A stretch of 64,000 nt of DNA, from positions 1-64,000 of the forward strand of contig JACPZW010000085.1 of NCBI GenBank assembly GCA_016195265.1, written 5' to 3'. A model generated the notes under the pieces. That model saw nothing but the letters and a program-made list of their open reading frames with translations. It searched no databases and was not told the origin of the DNA. Of the stretch, positions 55,910 to 62,858 are shown piece by piece. Within the stretch, counting starts at the first letter, position 1, and every line of letters begins with the position of its first letter. Position numbers and translations under genes: made by a program. The DNA comes from Acidobacteriota bacterium (GTDB taxonomy: Bacteria > Acidobacteriota > Vicinamibacteria > Vicinamibacterales > CAVVIG01).

Positions 55910-57869
55910 CCAGCCAAGCCGCCAGATCTTCATGACCGACGATCATCCGCGATCGTCCGGCCGCGACGTGTGCGAGGCGACGCGCACGCCAGTCCGCAAT
56001 CACATCCGCGCGCGCGGGTTCGATCGCGACGGCGGCTCGCGCCCAGCCGTCGATCAACTGCTCCTGCAGGTCGCGCGATTCGGGCGTCAGTTCCCAATCG
56101 CTGCGCTCGCGCCGCACTTCATAGCCACGCTCGGTGAAACAGCGCCCCGCCGCACCCGCTGCGTCGGGCCCGAGCGCGGGCCCGAATCCCTTGTCGGTCC
56201 GCTGATGCCGGTTGACGAGATCGCGGACGAATTCATCGTCGCGTTCGGCCGGCGAGCACTCGATTCGGCCGTCGTACGTCAGTGAGAACAGGACGGCCGA
56301 GCGATTCGCGGCGCACTGCTCCGCCAGCGCGCGGAGCCAGGATTCGGAGACGAGGTCGAGCAGCGCAGACGCCGTCACCAGATGGCGACCCGCGAACACG
56401 TCACCGAGGACCCTGAGATCGGCCGCGTGTGTCTTCGCCGACGGAACGCGCACGGACGCTCGCGCGAGCAGGCTCGGGTCATGGTCCACGAGCAGCCAGT
56501 CCTGCTCGGACGTTGGCAGTCGAGCGATCAGGTACCGCGCATTCGCGCCGGTGCCGGCGCCGAGATCGAGGATGCGCAGCGGCCGCGCCCGCGGCAGCCC
56601 GTCCGCGATCGCGCGCGTCAGCGCAGCGGACCGCGCCGCGGTGTCCGCTGGCTCACGCAGCGCCAGCCAGTCGGCGCTGAAGATGGCGTCGTGGCGGGTC
56701 CGCACGACCCGCCCTGCATCCGCAGTGTCCACGGACAGCGCGGCCGCCATCTTCTCCACCTGCTGATCCCACGTCGGAATTCGATCTCGCGCGAGCTGAG
56801 CGCCATGCGTCAATTGCGCGCGGAGGTTCGCGTCGGTCAGCACGCGTGTCAACGCGGACGCTAATGCGTCTGCATCGCCGGGCGGGACGAGAAGGCCCGC
56901 ATCGCGACCGACGAGTTCTTCGATGCCGCCGGTCGGCGTGCTGATTACCGGCACGCCGTGCGCAAGCGCTTCGGCGACGACCATGCCGTAGCCCTCGTAC
57001 AGCGTCGGCAGGACGAACAGGTCCGCGCGCGCGTACTCGGCGTCGAGCGCGGCGCCGGACATCTCGCCGGCGAATGTCACACGACCTTCGAGTCCGTCGG
57101 CGCGCACCTGCGCGCGCAGCCGCGCGGCCGTCGCCGGATCGCGATCGAGACCGCCGACGCACGTCAGCCGCCACGGAAGATCCCGCAGCATCGCGAGCGC
57201 GCGAAACAAAACGTCGTGACCTTTGCGCGGGGAGAGAGTCGCTACGCACAGCAGACGGAAGTTGGGCGGGTCCTTTGGATATGTAGGGCGGGTCCTTTTG
57301 GACCCGCCGGAGCGATCAGCCGGGTCCGAAAGGACCCGGCCTACTTGGTCCCGATCTACAGGCGGGTCCGAAAGGACCCGCTCTACTGGTCTATCCGTCC
57401 CTGGCTCCACGACGACGATGCGATCGGCGGGAACGTCGTACGCCGCGAGCATGGCCGCCGTCGCGCGACTGGTAACGATGACCTTCCGCGCGCACGCGAG
57501 CGCGCGGCGCTCGCCCGCTTCGAGCGTCGCCGCCAGCGACGCGCTGATGCCGGTCTCGGCCGCAAGCGGATGATGGACGAGCGCGACGAATCGAAGCCGC
57601 CCGGCCTCGCGCTCGACCGCGGCCGGCATGGCGCCGAACGCCAGACCATCGACGAGGACGGTCGCGCCGTCCGCAATTTCGCTGAGGACGCGGGCGGCTC
57701 TGGCGAGCGCGGCCGGCGCCGGCGTGGGAAAGCTGCCGACGATCCCGCGGACCTCGACGGTCCATCCGCGATCGCGCAGCCCGGCGACGATCCGCCGGTC
57801 GTACGCGTAGCCGCCGGTCAGGGTCCGGAGATCGCCTGGAACGATTACGACGAGTGCGGCAGAGCCCAT
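55866..57869 (-). CDS. Fusion of a GT4 glycosyltransferase and a class I SAM methyltransferase
   Basis: 667 residues. Residues about 1-400 are a GT-B, GT4 enzyme (PGDLRTLTGGYAYDRRIV, LHVIATLSPRKGHDVLFRAL-like, PTLYEGYGMVVAEALAHGVP and the EE-type nucleotide site). About 430-640 is a Rossmann methyltransferase (RILDLGAGTGANARYLIARL). A repeat-derived insert ([35 protein letters not shown]) interrupts the GT domain near residue 160-205 at the domain hinge, and a second repeat copy is in the linker between the domains. The C terminus ([17 protein letters not shown]) is repeat-coded. It overlaps the PTPS-like gene by 25 bp. Confidence 0.85.
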   Translation of the reverse strand: MGSAALVVIVPGDLRTLTGGYAYDRRIVAGLRDRGWTVEVRGIVGSFPTPAPAALARAARVLSEIADGATVLVDGLAFGAMPAAVEREAGRLRFVALVHHPLAAETGISASLAATLEAGERRALACARKVIVTSRATAAMLAAYDVPADRIVVVEPGTDRPVERVLSDPPVDRDQVGRVLSDPADRSGGSKRTRPTYPKDPPNFRLLCVATLSPRKGHDVLFRALAMLRDLPWRLTCVGGLDRDPATAARLRAQVRADGLEGRVTFAGEMSGAALDAEYARADLFVLPTLYEGYGMVVAEALAHGVPVISTPTGGIEELVGRDAGLLVPPGDADALASALTRVLTDANLRAQLTHGAQLARDRIPTWDQQVEKMAAALSVDTADAGRVVRTRHDAIFSADWLALREPADTAARSAALTRAIADGLPRARPLRILDLGAGTGANARYLIARLPTSEQDWLLVDHDPSLLARASVRVPSAKTHAADLRVLGDVFAGRHLVTASALLDLVSESWLRALAEQCAANRSAVLFSLTYDGRIECSPAERDDEFVRDLVNRHQRTDKGFGPALGPDAAGAAGRCFTERGYEVRRERSDWELTPESRDLQEQLIDGWARAAVAIEPARADVIADWRARRLAHVAAGRSRMIVGHEDLAAWLAGGSERTRPTDLRE
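56692..56718. repeat. GGGTCC-type palindrome at the domain junction of the fusion gene
   Basis: GGCGGGTCCGCACGACCCGCCCTGC, read as AGRVVRTRHD (minus strand), located where the glycosyltransferase ends and the methyltransferase begins. Confidence 0.7.
57263..57387. repeat. Array of GGGTCC-type palindromes inside the glycosyltransferase domain
   Basis: One half unit (GGCGGGTCCTTTGGATATG) and three full units within coding sequence; reading frame preserved over about 125 bp. Confidence 0.85.
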
Positions 57870-58279
57870 CGCAGGAACGCGTCGGTGATCCGGTCGTCGT
57901 AGGTGGCCGACGCGACGTGCGATTCGTGGAGCGTCACGCGCAGGCTTTCGATCGCGCTCGCCTGGCCGAGATCGCCGCGGCGGATCGCCGCCACCATCCG
58001 GTCGAACACGACGCGCGCGAGAAACTCCGTCGTCGTGTTGTGGCCCTTGAACAGCGGATCCTCGTCGAGGTTGCGGCAGTTCAAGCCTGCGACAATCGTC
58101 TTCAGCGCCCCGGCCGCGCGGCCGATGTCCACGACGATGCCGTCCGCGTCGACCTTCTGCCGGCGGAACTCGACGTCGACGATGAACGTGGCGCCGTGCA
58201 GCTTCTGCGCGGGACCGAAGACCTCGCCTTTGAAGCTGTGCGCCACCATGAAATGATCGCGAACCGTCACGCTGTACAT
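57845..58279 (-). CDS. 6-pyruvoyl-tetrahydropterin-synthase/QueD-family protein with altered zinc motif
   Basis: 144 residues from ATG 58279, with GGAG 7 bp upstream. T-fold motifs are VRDHFMVAHSF (first zinc His region), KLHGATFIVDVEF and LRVTLHESHVASATYDD (catalytic Glu/His segment). In canonical PTPS and QueD the second motif is LHGHxY, giving two zinc His; here the second His is Ala (HGA). The enzyme family turns dihydroneopterin triphosphate into pterin or deazapurine precursors. The change suggests a different substrate or metal site. Co-located with glycosyltransferase, MDR and RibD-like genes. Confidence 0.85.
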   Translation of the reverse strand: MYSVTVRDHFMVAHSFKGEVFGPAQKLHGATFIVDVEFRRQKVDADGIVVDIGRAAGALKTIVAGLNCRNLDEDPLFKGHNTTTEFLARVVFDRMVAAIRRGDLGQASAIESLRVTLHESHVASATYDDRITDAFLRWALPHSS

Positions 58280-58291
58280 CGGAACACTCCG

Positions 58292-58314
58292 GGTCCGCTT
58301 GACGGCGGACACCA
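58292..58314. repeat. GTCCGCTTGACGGCGGAC palindrome
   Basis: Same family as 50941 and 51777. It lies between the MDR gene stop and the PTPS-like start. Confidence 0.75.
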
Positions 58315-58319
58315 CAGAT

Positions 58320-59294
58320 TTAGTACTTGATGCGATGGCAAAGTGTATTGCCGGGTGATGCGGCCAGTTCCGCCATCACGCTTGGCAGCGCGTCGAAGTT
58401 GCTCTCGCCGCTGATCAGGACATCGAGCGCCGGGTCCGCGAGTGACGCCAGCGCGAACTGCATCCGCCGCCGCGTGTCCCACCGCGCGCGCTGCGTCGTC
58501 GCGACGTGCCCCACCTGCGACGACTTCACGGTCAGCCGGCGCGCGTGAAATTCTGCGCCGAGCGCGACCGGCACGTTCCGATCGCCGTACCAGCTCATCT
58601 CGATGATCGTCGCCTCGAATCCGGCGGCCCGCAGCGCGACCGCGAGTCCGTCCGGCGACCCGCTCGCATGAATCACCACGTCGGCCTCGCGCGGCGCGGC
58701 GTCCGGCGACGCGAACCGCACGCCGAGCGCGCGCGCGATCGGCGCGCGCTGCGGGTTCACGTCCACGAGCTCGACGTCGCAGCCGTGCACGCGGCCGGCG
58801 AGCCACGCGACGAGGCAGCCGACCGTACCTGCGCCGACGACCACGACGCGATCGCCGACGTGCGGCCGCCCATCCCAGAGTCCGTTGATCGCGGTTTCGA
58901 GATTCGCGGCGAGCACCGCGCGCGCGGGCGGGACGTTGTCTGGCAGCACGTGGACCGCGCCGGCCGGCACGACGTAACGCGTCTGATGCGGGTACAGCGC
59001 GAACACGTGACGGCCCGTCAACTCGCGCGGGCCGCGCTCGACCTGACCGACGCTCGCGTACCCGTACTTCACCGGCGCGGGAAACTCGCCGTCCTGAAAC
59101 GGCGCGCGCATGCGCGTGTGCTCGCTCGGCGGCACGCGGCCCTGAAACACGAGCGCCTCGGTGCCGCGGCTGATGCCGCTGTAGCACGCGCGAACGACGA
59201 CGTCCGCCGGCGACGGGGCGGCGAGCGTCTCGCTGCGAATCTCGCCGCGTCCGGGAGCCGCGATCCAGAAGGCGCGCGCCTGGTCAGGTGCCAC
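58320..59294 (-). CDS. Medium-chain dehydrogenase/reductase (zinc-alcohol-dehydrogenase superfamily)
   Basis: 324 residues from a GTG. GroES-like N-terminal domain (YSGISRGTEALVFQGRVPPS) and NAD(P)-binding Rossmann domain (VGDRVVVVGAGTVGCLVAWL). The structural-zinc Cys cluster is absent, and the catalytic-zinc Cys/His/Glu set is not clear (SRGTEAL replaces the usual C..HSD), so it may be zinc-free, reducing or dehydrogenating a cyclic carbonyl. It is followed 40 bp later by the PTPS-like gene in the same direction. It diverges from the CDP-alcohol fusion gene with only 15 bp in between. Confidence 0.85.
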   Translation of the reverse strand: MAPDQARAFWIAAPGRGEIRSETLAAPSPADVVVRACYSGISRGTEALVFQGRVPPSEHTRMRAPFQDGEFPAPVKYGYASVGQVERGPRELTGRHVFALYPHQTRYVVPAGAVHVLPDNVPPARAVLAANLETAINGLWDGRPHVGDRVVVVGAGTVGCLVAWLAGRVHGCDVELVDVNPQRAPIARALGVRFASPDAAPREADVVIHASGSPDGLAVALRAAGFEATIIEMSWYGDRNVPVALGAEFHARRLTVKSSQVGHVATTQRARWDTRRRMQFALASLADPALDVLISGESNFDALPSVMAELAASPGNTLCHRIKY

Positions 59295-59309
59295 GAGTCA
59301 AACGATACA

Positions 59310-61484
59310 ATGAACCTTCTGAAACCTGGCAACCTTGTCACGGCCGTCCGCGCGGCGCTGACCGCCGGCATCGCGGTCGCACTGCTCCAGCCGCACACCG
59401 ATCCCATCGTGTGGACCGTCGTCGCCGCCGCCGTGCTCGTGACGGCGCTCGACGGCGTGGACGGCTGGATCGCGCGGCGCACCGGCACGGTGTCCGCGTT
59501 CGGCGCACGGTTCGACATGGAAGTGGACAGCGCGCTGATCCTCGTTCTCTCGATCCTCGCGTGGCAATACGAGAAAGCCGGGGCGTGGGTGATCCTCTCC
59601 GGACTGCTCCGCTACCTCTTCGTCGCCGCCGGCTGGCAGTGGACGTGGCTCCAGCAGCCGCTCTTCCCCAGCCGCCGGCGTCAGACGATCTGCGTCGTCC
59701 AGGTCGTAGGGTTGATTGCGACGGTCTCGCCGGTCGTCACGCCGCCGACCAGCATCGCGATTGCGGCGACGGCACTGGCCGTGCTCTTTGTTTCATTCGC
59801 TATCGACACGATCTGGCTGATGGGCCGACCAAGGTCGGCCCCTACCGCGGATTTGGGCCGAGCAAGCTCGGCCCCTGCGCCGGATATCGTCGGGCCCGGG
59901 CAGCGCTGGGGGACACTCGCGGTCGCCGTCGCGTTGCTGAACGTGTCGCTCGCGTTCGACAATCTCTGGCCGACACCTGCGATCACGTGGCTTGGGTGTC
60001 TGTCGATCGAGTTCGCCGTCTGCATTCTTCTATTGATCGTCGTGCGCCAATTCGTCGCGCCACCGTCGCGCGCGGCGATCGGCTGGCTGAGCGCGATCTG
60101 GCTGGTGCTGGTCCTCGGCCGGTACGCCGACGTCACCGCGCCCGCACTCTACGGCCGCGACATCAATCTGTACTGGGACCTGCGGTTCATCCCCGACGTG
60201 GCCGCGATGGTGATCCGGGCGGCGCCCGCCTGGCTGATTCTGCTCGCGTGTGTCGTGGCGGCGCTCGTGGTCCTGCTGCTCTATGGGATTCTCCGGGCGG
60301 CGATCGCCCGACTCGCCCGCGCCATGGAGCAGCCGCACGAGCGTCGCGCACTCGCGGTCCTCGCGCTCGCGATGGGCGTGCTCTTCGCCGTCCGGCCCAC
60401 CCCGCCGCTGCAGGACGATCCGCACGTGCTGACGTTCTCCGCACCCGTGACCGCCGTCTACGCGCGGCAGGCGCGGCTCGTCTTCCAGGCCGTCACCGGA
60501 TCGCGCGCGATCGCACCGAGCCCATCGATGGCTTCGGATCTCGCGCTCGTGGACGGCGCGGACGTCTTCCTCATCTTCATCGAGTCGTACGGCGCCGTCA
60601 GCTGGGATCGGCCGGCGTTCGCCGCCTCGCTCGCCGACAGCCGCCGTCAGTTCGACGGCGCCATCCACGCGACGGGACGCGACGTCGTTTCCGCGTTCGT
60701 CGAGTCGCCGACGTTCGGCGGATCGTCGTGGCTGGCGCACATCAGCCTGATGTCCGGCGTCGAAGTCCGCGATCCGGAAACGAACGCGCTGCTGATGACG
60801 AAGCCGCGCGACACGGTGGTCACCGCGTTCAAGCGCCGCGGCTTCCGCACCGTCGCGTTGATGCCCGGGCTGAAACAGCAGTGGCCGGAGGGCGTGTTCT
60901 ACAAGTTCGACGACATCTACAACGCGGACCGGCTGAAATATCGCGGACCCGGGTTCGGCTGGTTCACGATTCCCGATCAGTTTTCGATCGCGAGCCTTGA
61001 CGCCGCCGAGGTGGCGCGGCCGGCGCGCGCGCCGCTCTTCGTGTTCTATCCCACGATCAGCACGCACTTTCCGTTCAGCCCGACGCCGCCGTATCAGCCC
61101 GACTGGCCGCGCGTGCTGACCGCGGATCCGTTCACGGAGGCAGAGGTTGACGACGCGTACTCGACCCAGCCCGACTGGCTGGACTTCGGGCCGGGCTATG
61201 TCGCCGCGCTGACGTACGACTTTGCGGCGATCGGCGGATATCTGACGCGGCGACCCGAGAAAGATGTCGTGATGATTCTGCTCGGCGACCACCAGCCGCC
61301 CGCGGCCGTGAGCCGCGAGGGCGCGCCGTGGGACGTGCCGGTGCACGTCATCGCGAGCCGTCCGGCCGTGCTCGACGCGCTGGTCGCGCGCGGGTTTCAT
61401 CGCGGCCTCTCGCCCGAGCGGCCGACGCTCAGCAAGATGCACGCGTTGCTGCCGACCTTGCTGAGTGCGTTTGGATCGAAGTGA
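59310..61484 (+). CDS. Fusion of a CDP-alcohol phosphatidyltransferase and a sulfatase/alkaline-phosphatase-type membrane protein
   Basis: 724 residues from ATG 59310. The N-terminal domain (about 1-190) has the CDP-OH-P motif D(x2)DG(x2)AR(x8)G(x3)D(x3)D as DGVDGWIARRTGTVSAFG and then ARFDMEVD. A repeat-coded insert (MGRPRSAPTADLGRASSAPA) near 172-195 follows. Then about six helices and a periplasmic phosphatase-superfamily domain (about 420-720) with the early metal motif IFIESYGAVSW, THFPFSPTPP and LLGDHQPP. Such domains transfer or hydrolyse phospho-alcohols, as in LtaS. Suggested role: making and remodelling a phospho-alcohol-linked surface molecule. Confidence 0.82.
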   Translation: MNLLKPGNLVTAVRAALTAGIAVALLQPHTDPIVWTVVAAAVLVTALDGVDGWIARRTGTVSAFGARFDMEVDSALILVLSILAWQYEKAGAWVILSGLLRYLFVAAGWQWTWLQQPLFPSRRRQTICVVQVVGLIATVSPVVTPPTSIAIAATALAVLFVSFAIDTIWLMGRPRSAPTADLGRASSAPAPDIVGPGQRWGTLAVAVALLNVSLAFDNLWPTPAITWLGCLSIEFAVCILLLIVVRQFVAPPSRAAIGWLSAIWLVLVLGRYADVTAPALYGRDINLYWDLRFIPDVAAMVIRAAPAWLILLACVVAALVVLLLYGILRAAIARLARAMEQPHERRALAVLALAMGVLFAVRPTPPLQDDPHVLTFSAPVTAVYARQARLVFQAVTGSRAIAPSPSMASDLALVDGADVFLIFIESYGAVSWDRPAFAASLADSRRQFDGAIHATGRDVVSAFVESPTFGGSSWLAHISLMSGVEVRDPETNALLMTKPRDTVVTAFKRRGFRTVALMPGLKQQWPEGVFYKFDDIYNADRLKYRGPGFGWFTIPDQFSIASLDAAEVARPARAPLFVFYPTISTHFPFSPTPPYQPDWPRVLTADPFTEAEVDDAYSTQPDWLDFGPGYVAALTYDFAAIGGYLTRRPEKDVVMILLGDHQPPAAVSREGAPWDVPVHVIASRPAVLDALVARGFHRGLSPERPTLSKMHALLPTLLSAFGSK
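59822..59877. repeat. GGGCCGANCAAGNTCGGCCCCT-type palindromes inside the fusion gene
   Basis: GGGCCGACCAAGGTCGGCCCCTAC and GGGCCGAGCAAGCTCGGCCCCTG, 33 bp apart, with compensated stem changes; in frame. Confidence 0.85.
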
Positions 61485-61486
61485 GG

Positions 61487-61566
61487 AGTAGGGCGGGTTG
61501 AGTGACGTGTAGGCCGGGTCCTTTCGGACCCGGCATGACCGGCGGGTCCAGAAGGACCCGCCCTAC
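61487..61566. repeat. GGGTCC-type palindromes between convergent genes
   Basis: A half unit (TAGGGCGGG), then TAGGCCGGGTCCTTTCGGACCCGGC and GGCGGGTCCAGAAGGACCCGCCCTAC. The last unit's CTA is the stop of the PEGA gene. Confidence 0.85.
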
Positions 61567-62669
61567 ATATCAATAACGAGCGGTTTCGTCGTGACGATGA
61601 CCGACCGCTGCCGCTGCTCGCCGCTGGCGTACTTCAGCAGCAGGGCGTGCGTGCCGAGATCGACGGAGACGTCAACCGGCGTGTCGCCGATCAGCGCGCC
61701 ATCCAGCCACACCTGAGCCGCCGAGTCCGACGTCACGGTCATCGTCGATTTCGGCGGCACAATCGACAGCGGCGCGGTGTCGCCCGGCCTGATCTCGACG
61801 TGCCGCGTGTCCTCGTAGGCCAGCGCGCGATTCTCGATCCGGAGATCGTGCGGCCCGGGCGCGAGCAGCACCTGATGCTTTTCGTCCACGGTGATGGCAC
61901 GGCCTCGCTCGCTGACCGTGACGTCGAAGGGCGAGTACAGCGTCAGCCAGCCAGGGTAGATGGATTCGGCCAGCTCCTGTGAGTCGCCGCCCGCGATCTT
62001 GACGGTTTCTTCCACCGTGCCGTCGGTGTTCTGGAACACCACCGAGTGGGATCCGACGTGGAGATCCTCGATGAGCAGCGGCGTCACGCCCCGCGGCTTG
62101 CCGTCCACGATGACGCGGGCCGGCGCCGGCGCGGCGGTGACGTGCAGCTGTCCCGTCGACGCGCTGATCGCTTTCGCCGGCGGCGGCGTGAGGACGGCGG
62201 CGGCGCGGACCTTCGCCGCCGTCTGCGTCTGCATGGCCGCCTGCCAGTATTCACGCGCGAGCATCGCGACGACGATCAGAGACGTGACGGCCGCGAACGC
62301 CGTGGACATTCGCCAGACGAGCGTGAGCACGGGCGCGGGATTGAATCTGACAGACCGCGCGATCTCCGGCAGCATGCGGAGGGCGTCGATGACGACGGTG
62401 ACCATGTGCGGCGGGGCCTTTGAACCCGCCGCGATGGTGACGTAGGGCGAGTCCTTTGGACCCGCCGCGATGGTGACGTAGGGCGGGTCCTTTGGACCCG
62501 CCGCGATGGTGACGTAGGGCGGGTCCTTTGGACCCGCCGCGACTGCCGGGTCCAGAAGGACCCGGCCTACTTCTACGTCGGCGACGACGGTCCAGGCCGC
62601 GCGGCGCGCGCGCACCCAGCTCGCGGCGGCGTACGCCGCTGCACGCACGTGCGCCCGGCGATTGATCAT
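61563..62669 (-). CDS. Membrane-anchored PEGA-domain protein with repeat-array insertion
   Basis: 368 residues from ATG 62669 (TTG 62690 also possible; neither has a clear ribosome-binding site). Residues about 1-30 are Arg/Ala-rich (RRAHVRAAAYAAASWVRARR). A repeat-coded stretch follows with AGPKDPPYVTIA three times and a degraded fourth. Then a helical segment (ALRMLPEIARSVRFNPAPVL), one membrane helix (STAFAAVTSLIVVAMLA) and PEGA-type beta domains (ARVIVDGKPRGVTPLLIEDL, AQVWLDGALIGDTPVDVSVD). PEGA domains are probably extracytoplasmic sensory or carbohydrate-related modules; no enzyme motif is seen. Stop TAG comes from a repeat. Confidence 0.8.
   Translation of the reverse strand: MINRRAHVRAAAYAAASWVRARRAAWTVVADVEVGRVLLDPAVAAGPKDPPYVTIAAGPKDPPYVTIAAGPKDSPYVTIAAGSKAPPHMVTVVIDALRMLPEIARSVRFNPAPVLTLVWRMSTAFAAVTSLIVVAMLAREYWQAAMQTQTAAKVRAAAVLTPPPAKAISASTGQLHVTAAPAPARVIVDGKPRGVTPLLIEDLHVGSHSVVFQNTDGTVEETVKIAGGDSQELAESIYPGWLTLYSPFDVTVSERGRAITVDEKHQVLLAPGPHDLRIENRALAYEDTRHVEIRPGDTAPLSIVPPKSTMTVTSDSAAQVWLDGALIGDTPVDVSVDLGTHALLLKYASGEQRQRSVIVTTKPLVIDM
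62408..62570. repeat. Tandem array of GGGTCC-type palindromes inside the PEGA gene
   Basis: Four units of GGGC(G/A)(A/G)GTCCTTTGGACCCGCCGCGATGGTGACGTA with a 36-bp period, a multiple of 3, so frame is kept. An opposed GGGTCCAGAAGGACCCGGCCTAC closes the array. Confidence 0.85.
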
Positions 62670-62858
62670 CACGGGTGACGGCGGCTGCAAGAGCTAAACC
62701 AGAGACGCTTTTCGCGGATGTTCAATGGCGTGGACGGGCCGCAAAAACCGTGAGACAGAATCGTGATCGCGCTTACAGGATCTGACGCGCAGGAGGTTGC
62801 AACCGGCATGAATCCGGAAGAAAACCGCTGAGGGCCTTGGCGTTGGCCTTGCACTTTC

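Noticed and set aside
59306-59311. TACAAT as a -10 box for the CDP-alcohol fusion gene
   Set aside because: It overlaps the proposed ATG (59310), and only 15 bp separate the divergent genes; a promoter here would need a later start codon.
62408-62570. CRISPR-like array of four units
   Set aside because: Spacer sequence is part of the repeat and the period is 36 bp in frame; it is a tandem palindrome array.
62791-62831. Seven-codon ORF MNPEENR with AGGAGG upstream before the coiled-coil gene
   Set aside because: The spacing (11 bp) is long and no attenuator is visible; could be chance. Not called a leader peptide.
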